64,000 nt of DNA from Treponema sp. OMZ 798 (lineage in GTDB: Bacteria > Spirochaetota > Spirochaetia > Treponematales > Treponemataceae): positions 1,674,001 through 1,738,000 of the forward strand of contig NZ_CP051305.1 of the NCBI RefSeq assembly GCF_024181385.1, given 5' to 3'. The notes under the pieces are model-generated. The model saw only the letters and a list, made by a program, of their open reading frames with translations, had not been told where the DNA came from and ran no database searches. The position numbers and the translations under genes are program-made. This document shows positions 17,875-26,258 of the stretch, piece after piece. Numbering within the stretch: the stretch's first letter is position 1; the number at the start of each line of letters is the position of its first letter.

Positions 17875-18086
17875 GCTCCGGGAAAGCACACATCTTCCAA
17901 AATAAGGAAATATGCATTGCAAGGGCAGTAGTAGACGAAACGTCGAAAACTATAAGTCGGTTTATACCCGAAAAAAGGGTATCCGATTTTGAAGAACTTA
18001 TAAATAAAACAGGAGCTGCATACATGGTTAAGTTATCCGCTAAAATCGGAGAGCCTTATTATAAAAAGCATGTAGACTATTTTTAA
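17854..18086 (+). pseudogene. 76-aa gene frameshifted at a (CA)4 run
   Basis: AAGGAG (17840-17845) precedes ATG 17854, but the frame stops after six codons (MYAHTL). Removing one CA from the (CA)4 run at 17861-17868 opens a continuous frame to TAA 18084-18086: MYAHTVSSGKAHIFQN, then KEICIARAVVDETSKT, then ISRFIPEKRVSDFEEL, INKTGAAYMVKL, and GEPYYKKHVDYF at the end, 76 residues. As written, the region 17872-18083 is open in that second frame but has no good start. The segments look like real protein with normal composition, not antisense noise. I do not recognise the family. It may be a dead gene, a phase-variable gene switched by slippage at the dinucleotide run, or a sequencing slip. The kinase-like gene follows after 3 bp. 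Confidence 0.65.
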
Positions 18087-18089
18087 CAA

Positions 18090-18998
18090 ATGAAAGAAAA
18101 TATTACACCTGATGCAATTAAAACTATCCTCAATTCACAGCTTAAACAAAATGAATTTCAAAACATTGAATATGTGCTCATGGAAGGGCATACTTATCCG
18201 GACTTATTTAAAGGAATAACAGGGAACAATGATTTTTTTGCGATAAAATTACGGCAAAAATCGGAGAGCATTAGAAATTCACTTAAATATTTAAATGCTT
18301 TAAATGACAGTGAAAACTTGATTTTAAAATATAAAAATACTATTGAAACGGAAAATTACTATATTTTTATAAGCGAATGGCTTAAAGGGATTCAGCCTAT
18401 CAAAACCGATAGACATTTGATAAAAGAATTTTTTAAAAAACTTGCATACTTAAATTTAAAAAATAAATCTTCAAGCTCTTTTTCCTCTATGTACTTGGAC
18501 GGTAAAACTTATCCTTCAATCGAAGATATGATAAATGCTGAAGCCCTACCCTATCTCGAAATATACAATGGCAAACACGATAAAAAAATTATTAAAAAAA
18601 ATATTGAAAATCTAAACTCAAGTTTAGGCTGCATTATCCTTGAAGATATGAATACCGGAAATATGTTTAAAACCGAAAAAGGCGATTTAAAAATAATAGA
18701 CAGCGAACATATTACTTCCGGTTTAAATTTATACCAGTTTGAGCATATAAATATTTTAGGCTTAAATAAAAAAGAATGGTATAATATTACCGATGAAGCA
18801 AAAGAAGTTTTAAACGCATATTTTTCCGAAATAGGCGAAAATAAAAATAAGGCATTTTTACAAATAAAAGCCTTTGCAATTTTAAGCTTTTTACGGGAGC
18901 TTTATTTTCAAATTTGGCAAAAAAAAGAAATAGATTATTCCGAAAAAGATAAAACACTCGATAGAATATTAAATTGCACAATTGAAGAGGTTCTTTAA
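18090..18998 (+). CDS. APH/choline-kinase-like phosphotransferase homologue
   Basis: A 302-residue cytoplasmic protein with the layout of the aminoglycoside-phosphotransferase/protein-kinase-like fold. The putative ATP lysine is K53 in FFAIKLRQ. Hinge-like FISEWLKGIQPI is at about 94-105. The catalytic loop is LEDMNTGNMF with D186 and N191, and the metal-binding aspartate is D204 in LKIIDSEH. Usual APH loops read HGDLHPGN, so the histidine is replaced (LED). Such proteins phosphorylate small molecules or sugars; no substrate can be named. It is followed by a GNAT gene after 2 bp, so kinase and acetyltransferase are probably cotranslated. Drug-modifying enzymes combine these two activities, but the same pairing occurs in metabolism. 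Confidence 0.65.
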   Translation: MKENITPDAIKTILNSQLKQNEFQNIEYVLMEGHTYPDLFKGITGNNDFFAIKLRQKSESIRNSLKYLNALNDSENLILKYKNTIETENYYIFISEWLKGIQPIKTDRHLIKEFFKKLAYLNLKNKSSSSFSSMYLDGKTYPSIEDMINAEALPYLEIYNGKHDKKIIKKNIENLNSSLGCIILEDMNTGNMFKTEKGDLKIIDSEHITSGLNLYQFEHINILGLNKKEWYNITDEAKEVLNAYFSEIGENKNKAFLQIKAFAILSFLRELYFQIWQKKEIDYSEKDKTLDRILNCTIEEVL

Positions 18999-19000
18999 TA

Positions 19001-19855
19001 ATGAGCATAGATTCAATCATCCTCACCGATAAAATTATTTCACAAAAAGAAGTTAAAGACTTTCTTAAAAAAGCAAATCTTAACCTAAAGGGAAAACTAA
19101 TAGGCTTATTCGATAAAGAAAAAATAATCGGCGCAGGCAGTCTTTATACAAATTATTTCCACCCATACAGGGATTATATAAATGTCTATATCGATGAAGA
19201 TTACAGGAATATGGGATTAGGAAGAATTCTTTTAAAAGCTCTAAAAGAAAAATCCGATAAAAAAAGATTTCAGGTTATGTGTTCTTCCGAAAAAAAAGGG
19301 CTTATTCAATTTTTAATTAAAGAAGGCTTTACTTTAATCAGAAGGTCATACAGTTTCGATTTAAAAAAAGAATCTCAAAATATGTTTTTGTCAAAAGAAT
19401 CTTCCAATGAATTTAAAAACATGCAGATAAAATCTCTTATAAAATTAAATGCAGCCGAAAAAGAAAATTTTAAAAATATTTTTTATTTTAATTATGCCGA
19501 TACACATAAAAACATAAATCCCTTAAATGCAGACATAAGCATAAAAGAATTTTCAAAAGAGCTTTTAGCCGATTGTGATAAAGAAAAATCCTCATGTTTG
19601 GTTTTTAATAATGAAATCCTAGCCTACATGATAGTCTATATGGAAGACTTTCCTGAAATCGGTTACCTTGGAGGGAAAACTATTGAAGACATCGGTATTT
19701 ATCTAAACTATTTTCAAGTTATAATCAATAATTTATTAACTTATTATGAACAAATTTGTTTTGAAATAGATGATACCGATTATTATGCTTTTCCATTAAT
19801 AAATGCTCTAGAGATTGACTCTAAAGAATCGTATAATACATATGTACTCGATTAG
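19001..19855 (+). CDS. GNAT acetyltransferase, two-domain
   Basis: A 284-residue protein with a recognisable GNAT domain at residues 1-125: GLFDKEKIIGAGSLYTNY (strands 2-3), YINVYIDEDYRNMGLGRILL with the acetyl-CoA loop R69-N-M-G-L-G-R75, and FLIKEGFTLIRRSYSFDLKK as strands 5-7. Residues 130-284 look like a degenerate second GNAT-type half (SCLVFNNEILAYMIVYMEDF, then IGYLGGKTIEDIGIYLNYF) lacking a clear loop motif. Substrate unknown. The ATG is 2 bp behind the kinase-like gene's stop, and the lipoprotein gene begins 19 bp after its stop, so these form a short operon. Confidence 0.72.
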   Translation: MSIDSIILTDKIISQKEVKDFLKKANLNLKGKLIGLFDKEKIIGAGSLYTNYFHPYRDYINVYIDEDYRNMGLGRILLKALKEKSDKKRFQVMCSSEKKGLIQFLIKEGFTLIRRSYSFDLKKESQNMFLSKESSNEFKNMQIKSLIKLNAAEKENFKNIFYFNYADTHKNINPLNADISIKEFSKELLADCDKEKSSCLVFNNEILAYMIVYMEDFPEIGYLGGKTIEDIGIYLNYFQVIINNLLTYYEQICFEIDDTDYYAFPLINALEIDSKESYNTYVLD

Positions 19856-19874
19856 ATAATTTTATGGAGAAAAT

Positions 19875-21566
19875 ATGAAAAAAACAAATTTTATTTTTTT
19901 AAGCATCCTTGTTCTTATATCTGCATGTGCCTGCCGTCAATACAACTTGGAAACAAAAGTCTCGCATAATGACGCGGAAGAGGGCCCAAGATTAGTATTA
20001 GCCGGCGATTCTTTTTTTATAGAAGAAGCAGGTTCTTTATATTTAAATCCCGAGGAAGCAATATCCGGCTCTTATGTACTTAAAGGCTCTTATAACGGCA
20101 CAAAACCATATAGTGAAGTCCTATCAGCAAATATACCGTTAAAACCAAATGCGGAATACGAAGTTTCTTTTACCTATAAAATTCTAGAAAAAGCGGATAA
20201 GGGTTTTGAAGTAACTTTTTATTCGGAAAAAGCGGCAAGCGAAAATAACTGGATAGATAATTTAGAATTCAATGGTGAAAACGGAGAAAAAAAGAAAGTC
20301 AGTTTTAAAGGAAAATTAAACAACTATGACGATTATAAGATATCGTGGAATATAATACAAAGTGGTTCTCTTGCTATTGATAATGTCACCATAAAAGAAA
20401 GCTCAAGCGGAAAAATAATTGCATCTCTGGATGTAGACTCCTCAATTTTTAAAATAGATGTTTCTCATAAAAGCATAAAAACAAAGATTGAGAATAAACC
20501 TACGATCCCTATATTTAATGCATGGGGCACTAAAGAAACCATTGGTGACTGCGATACCGAACAAAATCCATACAGTTTAATATGGACAAGCATAGGGATT
20601 TCTAAAGAAATTGAATCAACCGAAACGGATTTATCTTCCAATGAAAGTTACAGAATGCAAAAAGACAAAAACACCATCTACCTTATTTCTCCTCAATGGA
20701 ATTGTTGGTACCCTGATTACAATGTTCTTCCTAAAACTTCACCTTTTTACCTTGATGAAATTTTTAAACCCCATGAAAATTCCGAATACCCAAAAACCTT
20801 TGTTCTCAACTTTGAAAAAGAAGAATGGCATAGCCTATTGGGAAAAAAAGCTTTAAGTTATAAAAATGCAGGCTTTGAAGGTCTTATCTTCGACTGGTGG
20901 AGCGATGAAGCCGGAAACGGAAGAAGCAGAGAACGAGTTCAAAAGGCGCGTTTAAATATATTAAAATCAATCAGGGAAAAGGTTGGGAACGATTTTATTT
21001 TAATGGGAAATGTAAATTGGACTATAAACGATCCTACATCAAAATATCTTTCAGGCGCTTTTATGGAACTTTGGAAACCCGAATTAAATAAGGGCTATGA
21101 TCTTTACGATAAAGATAATCCCGAAATGTCTATCGAAAAAATGGAAGAAGCCTTGCTATATTGGAATCAGGTCCTGCAATGGCCTAAAATCATAGCCTTT
21201 GAAACATGGAAGATTACTGAAGGTAATTATATAGAAGACAGAGTAAGCAAAAAAAACATTAAGTACGCAAAACTTTTTGCGGCCATGGCTTGTGTAATTC
21301 CCGATAACGGATACTTTTTATATGCGGACAATAATGGAGACACAGAATCAAGCGATCATGAACATGAGTACTATGATTTTTATAAAACCGATTTAGGCAA
21401 AGCTGTTTCAGGAATGGTAAAAATAAAAGAAGGAATTGCCTATAAGATTTATCAAAAAGGAATTATAGCTTATAATAGAACCGAAACGGAAGAAAGCTTT
21501 AAACTTGCTGACGGTACAAAAATAAATTTAAAACCTCTTGAAGGCTTATTTTTGAAAATCAAGTAG
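19875..21566 (+). CDS. Lipoprotein with carbohydrate-binding and glycosidase-like domains
   Basis: A 563-residue predicted lipoprotein. Signal FLSILVLISAC gives an acylated cysteine at residue 18, with another Cys at 20. Residues 45-180 form a beta-rich module with family-4/9-type CBM features (GSYVLKGSYNGTKPYSE, then NAEYEVSFTYKI). Residues 200-500 resemble a TIM-barrel glycoside hydrolase of the unclassified GHL type: NAWGTKETIGDC, IYLISPQWNCWYP, FEGLIFDWWSDEAGNG (carboxylates on a strand end), ILMGNVNW and GAFMELWKPEL, which offers a possible catalytic Glu. C-terminal AYNRTETEESFKLADG is a short beta cap. Action on a surface or host glycan is an inference. Its 3' end overlaps the convergent ispH by 21 bp. 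Confidence 0.6.
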   Translation: MKKTNFIFLSILVLISACACRQYNLETKVSHNDAEEGPRLVLAGDSFFIEEAGSLYLNPEEAISGSYVLKGSYNGTKPYSEVLSANIPLKPNAEYEVSFTYKILEKADKGFEVTFYSEKAASENNWIDNLEFNGENGEKKKVSFKGKLNNYDDYKISWNIIQSGSLAIDNVTIKESSSGKIIASLDVDSSIFKIDVSHKSIKTKIENKPTIPIFNAWGTKETIGDCDTEQNPYSLIWTSIGISKEIESTETDLSSNESYRMQKDKNTIYLISPQWNCWYPDYNVLPKTSPFYLDEIFKPHENSEYPKTFVLNFEKEEWHSLLGKKALSYKNAGFEGLIFDWWSDEAGNGRSRERVQKARLNILKSIREKVGNDFILMGNVNWTINDPTSKYLSGAFMELWKPELNKGYDLYDKDNPEMSIEKMEEALLYWNQVLQWPKIIAFETWKITEGNYIEDRVSKKNIKYAKLFAAMACVIPDNGYFLYADNNGDTESSDHEHEYYDFYKTDLGKAVSGMVKIKEGIAYKIYQKGIIAYNRTETEESFKLADGTKINLKPLEGLFLKIK

Positions 21567-22427
21567 TTTTTTTTCTACCTCATCGATTATAAAATCGGGG
21601 GTTGAAGCTCCTGCAGTTAAGCCGACTACAGAATAAGAAAAAATTTCTTCGGGGATTTCGGAAGCATCTTCAATGAGCCATGCAGGTTTATTTTCTTCTA
21701 TAGCCGTTTGGTAAAGTCTTTTTGTATTTGCGGAATTTTTTCCGCCTATTACCAAAACGGCATCAACCTCATGCGCTAATTTTTTTAAGGCAGCCTGTCT
21801 GTCGGAAGTTGCAGGACATATAGTATTAAAAACTTTTAAATCGGCTATTCTCTTTTTTAGAGCCGAAGCTATTGCCTCATACTCCGAATCCTTAATTGTA
21901 GTTTGAGCAATTAAAACGGCCCTTCCCCTTTCTTTTAAAAGAGGAGGGAATTCTATGCTTCCAGCTTCTTTTGCATTGTGCACAATTAAGCATTTACCTT
22001 TTGCAAATCCTGCAATACTTATAAGCTCTCCGTGATTTTTATCGCCTGCCAAAATAACAAAAGAATCTTCCGCATGTTTTTGTGCAAGCCCCTGACTTGC
22101 CTTCACTCTGGAACAAGTAGCATCTATAATCCTAGCCCCGCTTTTTTGAAGCTCATTTTTTTTTGAAGGAGTAACACCGTGAGCCCTTATTACAATTACG
22201 GAATCACGATAATCTTCATCTTCTGTAAAATTTTCAGTATCAATAATTTCTACACCCATTTCCTTTAAACGTAACATCGCAGGAGGGTTATGAATTAAGG
22301 GACCGAATGTATAAAGCCTCAATTTATTTTGAGCATTTTCTTTTGCTTCTTTGAGAACAGCTTCAACGGCCTTTCTTACACCTGCACAATAACCTAAAAC
22401 TTCCGCACGCTTTACGATCATAGACAC
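21546..22427 (-). CDS. ispH: 4-hydroxy-3-methylbut-2-enyl diphosphate reductase IspH
   Basis: Last enzyme of the MEP isoprenoid pathway, reducing HMBPP to IPP and DMAPP with a [4Fe-4S] cluster. The three cluster cysteines are in place: C14 (LGYCAGVRKAV), C105 (DATCSRVKASQ) and C204 (NTICPATSDRQ). HNPPA stands for the usual HNxxV substrate motif and RAHGV is present. 293 residues is normal. The second cysteine motif reads ATCSRV instead of ATCPLV, a mild divergence. It follows alr by 45 bp on the same strand and its stop overlaps the 3' end of the convergent lipoprotein gene. Confidence 0.95.
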   Translation of the reverse strand: MSMIVKRAEVLGYCAGVRKAVEAVLKEAKENAQNKLRLYTFGPLIHNPPAMLRLKEMGVEIIDTENFTEDEDYRDSVIVIRAHGVTPSKKNELQKSGARIIDATCSRVKASQGLAQKHAEDSFVILAGDKNHGELISIAGFAKGKCLIVHNAKEAGSIEFPPLLKERGRAVLIAQTTIKDSEYEAIASALKKRIADLKVFNTICPATSDRQAALKKLAHEVDAVLVIGGKNSANTKRLYQTAIEENKPAWLIEDASEIPEEIFSYSVVGLTAGASTPDFIIDEVEKKLLDFQK

Positions 22428-22472
22428 CGGCCTTGTAAATATTTATTGGGAGCTTCTAAAAATATCGGAAGC

Positions 22473-23612
22473 TCATTGTATGGTCTCATCAATATAAACA
22501 CGCGGCACTCTTTTATTTATATCGCATGTCAACTCATAGGGAATTGTTCCTGCAATCTTTGCAAGATCTTGAGCCGTATTGTTTTTAGGATGCTCTTTTG
22601 AACCGGGGCCGAAGATACAAACCTCATCCCATCTTTGAACCCATGGAGAAGAGCCTATATCTATCATACATTGATCCATGCAGATTCGTCCGATGATGGG
22701 AAAAAAGTCTTTTCCTATTCTCACACGTAGACCTGTCAGGGAACGCATAAGCCCGTCAGCATAACCTATCGGAAGGGTCGCAACAAAGGTTTCTTTTTCG
22801 GCTGTCCAGCACCTGTCATAAGAAACGCTTGTGTTCTTTTCAATTTTTTTGATAAGAACAACTTGAGTAACAAGCTCCATAACGGGCTTTAAGTCTATCA
22901 AAGAATTTAAAGCCTGAGAAGGTGCATAACCGTAAACCAAGATTCCCGGACGCACCATATCGAATTGGGCTTCAGGATATTGAAGAACAGCCCCGGAGTT
23001 TGCAGCATGAACCAATCCGGGATTTATCCTTGCTTTTTTTATTTCTTTTATTGAGTCCTTAAAAACCGAAATCTGTTTTTTTGTAAATTTAATATTTTCA
23101 TCATCGGTAGAATCCGAAACGGCAAAATGAGTACAAACGCCTTTAAGCTCAAGATTTTCGGCACGGTCTATCTGAACTGCAAGTTTAACGGCCTCCATAG
23201 GGGAACAGCCTATCCTGCGCATTCCGGTATCTATTTTAAGATGAACTCCGGCCTTTTTATTTAGTTTTTTTGCAAAACGGTTTAGATCATTTATAAACTC
23301 TTCATCTATAACCAAGGGTTCAATATCGTATTTTAGCATCTCAGGAATTTCTTCAAGTACGGGAAGGCTTAAAGAAATAATCGGAGCTACGATACCGGCA
23401 TCCCTTAACTCCACAGCTTCTTGAATAGAAGCAACAGCAAGATGAGAAACGCCTGCCCTTATTGCCGCAACAGCCGTCCGGACAGCTCCATGTCCGTAGG
23501 CATCGGCCTTAACCGGAAGACAAATCTTTACATCCTTGTTAAGCCGCTTTTTTATTTCTTTAATGTTATATTGTAAGTTATCCAAATGGATAATAGCCTT
23601 TGTCGCTCTCAT
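22473..23612 (-). CDS. alr: Alanine racemase
   Basis: PLP enzyme converting L- to D-alanine for peptidoglycan. The Schiff-base lysine K35 lies in PVKADAYGHGA and the opposite catalytic base Y265 lies in TSVSYDRCW; RPGILVYGYAP and the C-terminal GRICMDQCMIDIGSSP are further family hallmarks. 379 residues, standard. It starts at ATG 23612 just after the hairpin array of 23652-23785 on the minus strand and is followed by ispH. Confidence 0.96.
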   Translation of the reverse strand: MRATKAIIHLDNLQYNIKEIKKRLNKDVKICLPVKADAYGHGAVRTAVAAIRAGVSHLAVASIQEAVELRDAGIVAPIISLSLPVLEEIPEMLKYDIEPLVIDEEFINDLNRFAKKLNKKAGVHLKIDTGMRRIGCSPMEAVKLAVQIDRAENLELKGVCTHFAVSDSTDDENIKFTKKQISVFKDSIKEIKKARINPGLVHAANSGAVLQYPEAQFDMVRPGILVYGYAPSQALNSLIDLKPVMELVTQVVLIKKIEKNTSVSYDRCWTAEKETFVATLPIGYADGLMRSLTGLRVRIGKDFFPIIGRICMDQCMIDIGSSPWVQRWDEVCIFGPGSKEHPKNNTAQDLAKIAGTIPYELTCDINKRVPRVYIDETIQ

Positions 23613-23651
23613 AAGAATATTTTATACATTTACAAAGTTTTGTTCAAGACC

Positions 23652-23785
23652 GATGAAAAATGTGCGTCCATGCACATTTTTCATCTTAGAGTTTTGCTTA
23701 TGCAAAACTCTCTAAAGCTTGAAACCAACCGCCGTCCGTGGCGGTTATTGAAATGTACATCCTTAGTCCTTTTTCATCTTAGAGT
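23652..23785. repeat. Array of three perfect hairpins plus 16-bp direct repeat
   Basis: Between the GH57-like gene and alr. Hairpin 1: GATGAAAAATGTGC (23652-23665) and its exact complement (23672-23685), loop 6. Hairpin 2: AGAGTTTTGC (23688-23697) and complement (23702-23711), loop 4. Hairpin 3: AACCGCC (23727-23733) and complement (23740-23746), loop 6. The motif TTTTTCATCTTAGAGT occurs at 23677-23692 and 23770-23785. No uridine tract makes a simple terminator. The modular build suggests a dispersed intergenic repeat (MITE- or REP-like). Confidence 0.7.
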
Positions 23786-23800
23786 CTTAGGCTGCCGCGT

Positions 23801-25378
23801 TTATTTTTTACGGCTGAAAATACGGTAATTTATATCTTTAAAAACAGGATATTTCGTTTCACGCGAAGAAAGCCATTTTGCATCCGGTGAATCGGCTCCA
23901 AGAGCCTCGTAGGCTGCCGTAAAAGAATTGACATGTTCTACAAAGCGCCTTTCGGCAAAATCTTTGAACTGGGAATCATTTGCATAAAGAGGCCAATATA
24001 AAGATTGTAAAAGAAGAACCTCTCGTGCTGCAGCATTTAAAACACGCTCTTTCAAACTTCCATCAGCAGGAAACATTTCAACCAAATCTATCATCCTTTC
24101 CGTAATCTTGATTATATATCTATACATCCAGTCATTTTGTTTTGTCAAAAGTTCATCCGCATAACCTGACCTCAGGAAAGAAGAAAAAAATGGTTTAATA
24201 GTATAAAGCTGCTTAGACAAATTGGCAGCACCGGAGGGCAAAATAGTTTCGAGGTTTTTATTATCATGTATCAGCCTAAAAACCCGCTCAAGCCATATCA
24301 GCCCCTCGCACCATTTTTTACCGAAAAAATCGGATGATATAATCAAGAGAGAAAAAGGGGATTCACAAACCCCGGTTTCTTTAACAGCCGTTAAGGCTTC
24401 TGCACGGGAGTTAACATAGGCTTCGGCATCTGCCCAAATTTGAGCATGAGCTTTTTGTATATCATAAGGAGTCTCTTCTTCCTCCCTTGACCAATAACGG
24501 AAACCTATTGCCCTTCTGCCCTTTGAAGTATCGAATACGGGAGCTAAATACTCTTCGGATAGTTTAAAGCCGACATCATTTTCGACATCAATATAAACCT
24601 TATTTTGAGGAAAACCGCCGGGCTCATCATAAAGGGAATTACAAGCGGAAAGATCACAGGCTAAAAATTTTAATCCGTTTTTTGAAGCTGCTGCCGAAAA
24701 AACGCCGGCAGGCGGAACCTTATCCGAAAGTAAAAAACCTTCCGAAGAAACAACAGTATAATCATAACCGTAGCTTCTTATAATATCATCCAAACCGTCA
24801 AAATAAGCCATTGAAGGAATCCAAAAGCCTGAAGGAACAGCGCTGAAATGCTTTCGGTAGTTTATCTGCCCCATTTCTATCTGTGCGGCAATAGCTTCCG
24901 GCATGTTTAAAAAGAAAGGCAAAAAAGAATTAGTTGCAGCCGTTGCCAATAATTCTACATAGCCTTGCCGGGCAAGATAATCAAACTGCTTTAAAACATT
25001 TCCTCCGCAATCTTCAAAGATACGCTTATCATCATTAAAACGTTTTAAGTTGTACTGAATAAGTCTTTTTGTCTCTGCACATTCTGCAAAACGTTCAAGT
25101 TCTTTTTTTGCAAACTCAATTTTGCGCTGAACATTTTGACGGTATCTATCCTGCAAAACCTTGTCGGCAAGCATATCACATAATGCGGGTTCAAAAACAA
25201 CACCGATTTTAAACGGAATATCTTCTTTTTGCAAGTTAGAACACATTTTCAAGATAGGCAGATAAAGATAAGATAAGGCATCAAAAAGCCATTCTTCTTC
25301 TATAAGGCCCAGCTCAACTTCATTTCGCACATACGGCAAATGAGCATCCAAAATAAAAATCAATTTATCATCTTTCAA
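23801..25378 (-). CDS. GH57-like protein lacking both catalytic acids
   Basis: A 525-residue homologue of GH57 alpha-glucan branching enzymes/amylases. The fold is clear: ILDAHLPYVRNEVE (residues 9-22; normally HAHLPYVRHPE), the GxWxPxxAY segment at 184-192, GLDDIIRSYGYDYTVVSS after it, and a C-terminal helical domain with LLLQSLYWPLYAND. Yet GFWIPSMAY has Ser189 where active enzymes have the nucleophile Glu (WLPECAY), and IISSDFFGKKWCEG (346-359) has Ser348 where YDxELFGHWW carries the acid/base Asp. The first His of HAH is Asp11. It is therefore expected to bind but not process glucan. The partner gene upstream (DUF4912) overlaps by 11 bp. Loss of both acids with a maintained long frame implies a retained non-catalytic role. 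Confidence 0.82.
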   Translation of the reverse strand: MKDDKLIFILDAHLPYVRNEVELGLIEEEWLFDALSYLYLPILKMCSNLQKEDIPFKIGVVFEPALCDMLADKVLQDRYRQNVQRKIEFAKKELERFAECAETKRLIQYNLKRFNDDKRIFEDCGGNVLKQFDYLARQGYVELLATAATNSFLPFFLNMPEAIAAQIEMGQINYRKHFSAVPSGFWIPSMAYFDGLDDIIRSYGYDYTVVSSEGFLLSDKVPPAGVFSAAASKNGLKFLACDLSACNSLYDEPGGFPQNKVYIDVENDVGFKLSEEYLAPVFDTSKGRRAIGFRYWSREEEETPYDIQKAHAQIWADAEAYVNSRAEALTAVKETGVCESPFSLLIISSDFFGKKWCEGLIWLERVFRLIHDNKNLETILPSGAANLSKQLYTIKPFFSSFLRSGYADELLTKQNDWMYRYIIKITERMIDLVEMFPADGSLKERVLNAAAREVLLLQSLYWPLYANDSQFKDFAERRFVEHVNSFTAAYEALGADSPDAKWLSSRETKYPVFKDINYRIFSRKK

Positions 25379-26069
25379 TTTTCGGCTCCTCTTTTACCCT
25401 AAAGGCCTGACGATAATTTTTAAAATGGTGTTTTTTTAATGCGGAAATTCCTGAAAGATATACCGGCGAGCTTACATCATTGTCAAGAACACATAAGTTA
25501 TTAGCAATATTTTCCCTTCGAAGCCTTATAAGATTCGACCTTGCTAAAACGGAAATCTCTCCTTCAATTTTACGGGAGCATAATTCTACCCTTGTTACCG
25601 AATCATTAAAAGAAAGATAAAAATACCTGCTCCTATCGGATTCAGTAACATCAATATCAAAAGAATCATACGGTTCCGACAGATTATTTTCATAAAATAA
25701 AAGAACCCTTAAAAAGAAAGAGTCAAAATCGGGATCATTTGTCAAATTTAAAAATTCGGGCTTATAAAAATCCCAAAAAGTAAAAGCCCACATAGGATCT
25801 CTGAGAAGCACATGAATTTCAGTCTTGTTGTAGGAAATAGCCAAGCCCGCATTGCCTTTGTCATCCCCTTCATCATCCAAAAACAAGTCATCATTGCGGA
25901 TCTTTAAAAGCTTGTTATTAGATAAATCTGTATCTTCATTTATTTCAAGCAGCTCTTCAATTATTAAATTCCTGCATAGTCCCCCAGCCACAAATACACC
26001 ATGAGCATCGGCAATTTGTAAAAGCTCATCCGTAGAAACGGATTGTAAATAACTTTTAGATAAATTCAC
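25368..26069 (-). CDS. DUF4912-family protein
   Basis: A 233-residue cytoplasmic protein with the DUF4912 signature: HVLLRDPMWAFTFWDFY (about residues 84-100) and YFYLSFNDSVTRVELC (about 149-164). The N-terminal 40 residues (LQSVSTDELLQIADAHGV) resemble a small helical SAP/Rho-N-like element often found before this domain. Function is unknown; the domain commonly neighbours GH57 glucan enzymes, and here the stop overlaps the start of the GH57-like gene by 11 bp, implying translational coupling. The beta-rich core suggests a carbohydrate-binding sandwich, which is inference only. Confidence 0.72.
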   Translation of the reverse strand: MNLSKSYLQSVSTDELLQIADAHGVFVAGGLCRNLIIEELLEINEDTDLSNNKLLKIRNDDLFLDDEGDDKGNAGLAISYNKTEIHVLLRDPMWAFTFWDFYKPEFLNLTNDPDFDSFFLRVLLFYENNLSEPYDSFDIDVTESDRSRYFYLSFNDSVTRVELCSRKIEGEISVLARSNLIRLRRENIANNLCVLDNDVSSPVYLSGISALKKHHFKNYRQAFRVKEEPKIER

Positions 26070-26172
26070 ACATCACCCCTATTAATCATCAACTTTTATC
26101 GCATACAACAAGCTCTATTAGATTGTCGGCTTTATTGATTTATTTCTGAACAAAATCAGAGCAAAAAACTCA

Positions 26173-26201
26173 TTGAAAAAAAACTCCTTTTATGGTATAA
26201 A
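26173..26201 (+). promoter_or_regulatory. Promoter of the acidic TPR protein gene
   Basis: TTGAAA (26173-26178), 17-bp spacer, TATAAA (26196-26201). Transcription would begin near 26208; the ribosome site is the G-rich GGGGGGAGG about 10 bp before ATG 26259. Confidence 0.6.
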
Positions 26202-26258
26202 ATAATATATCAAGTTGAATCAAAATAAGCCGAAAATAAGGGGGGAGGCCCGCTCAAT

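Noticed and set aside
18090..19855. Toxin-antitoxin or abortive-infection pair (kinase-like plus GNAT)
   Set aside because: Gene sizes (302 and 284 residues) and lack of a DNA-binding antitoxin do not match known GNAT-type toxin modules; a metabolic or modifying role is simpler.
23652..23785. CRISPR-like array
   Set aside because: The direct repeat occurs only twice with unequal context and there are no cas genes or regular spacers.
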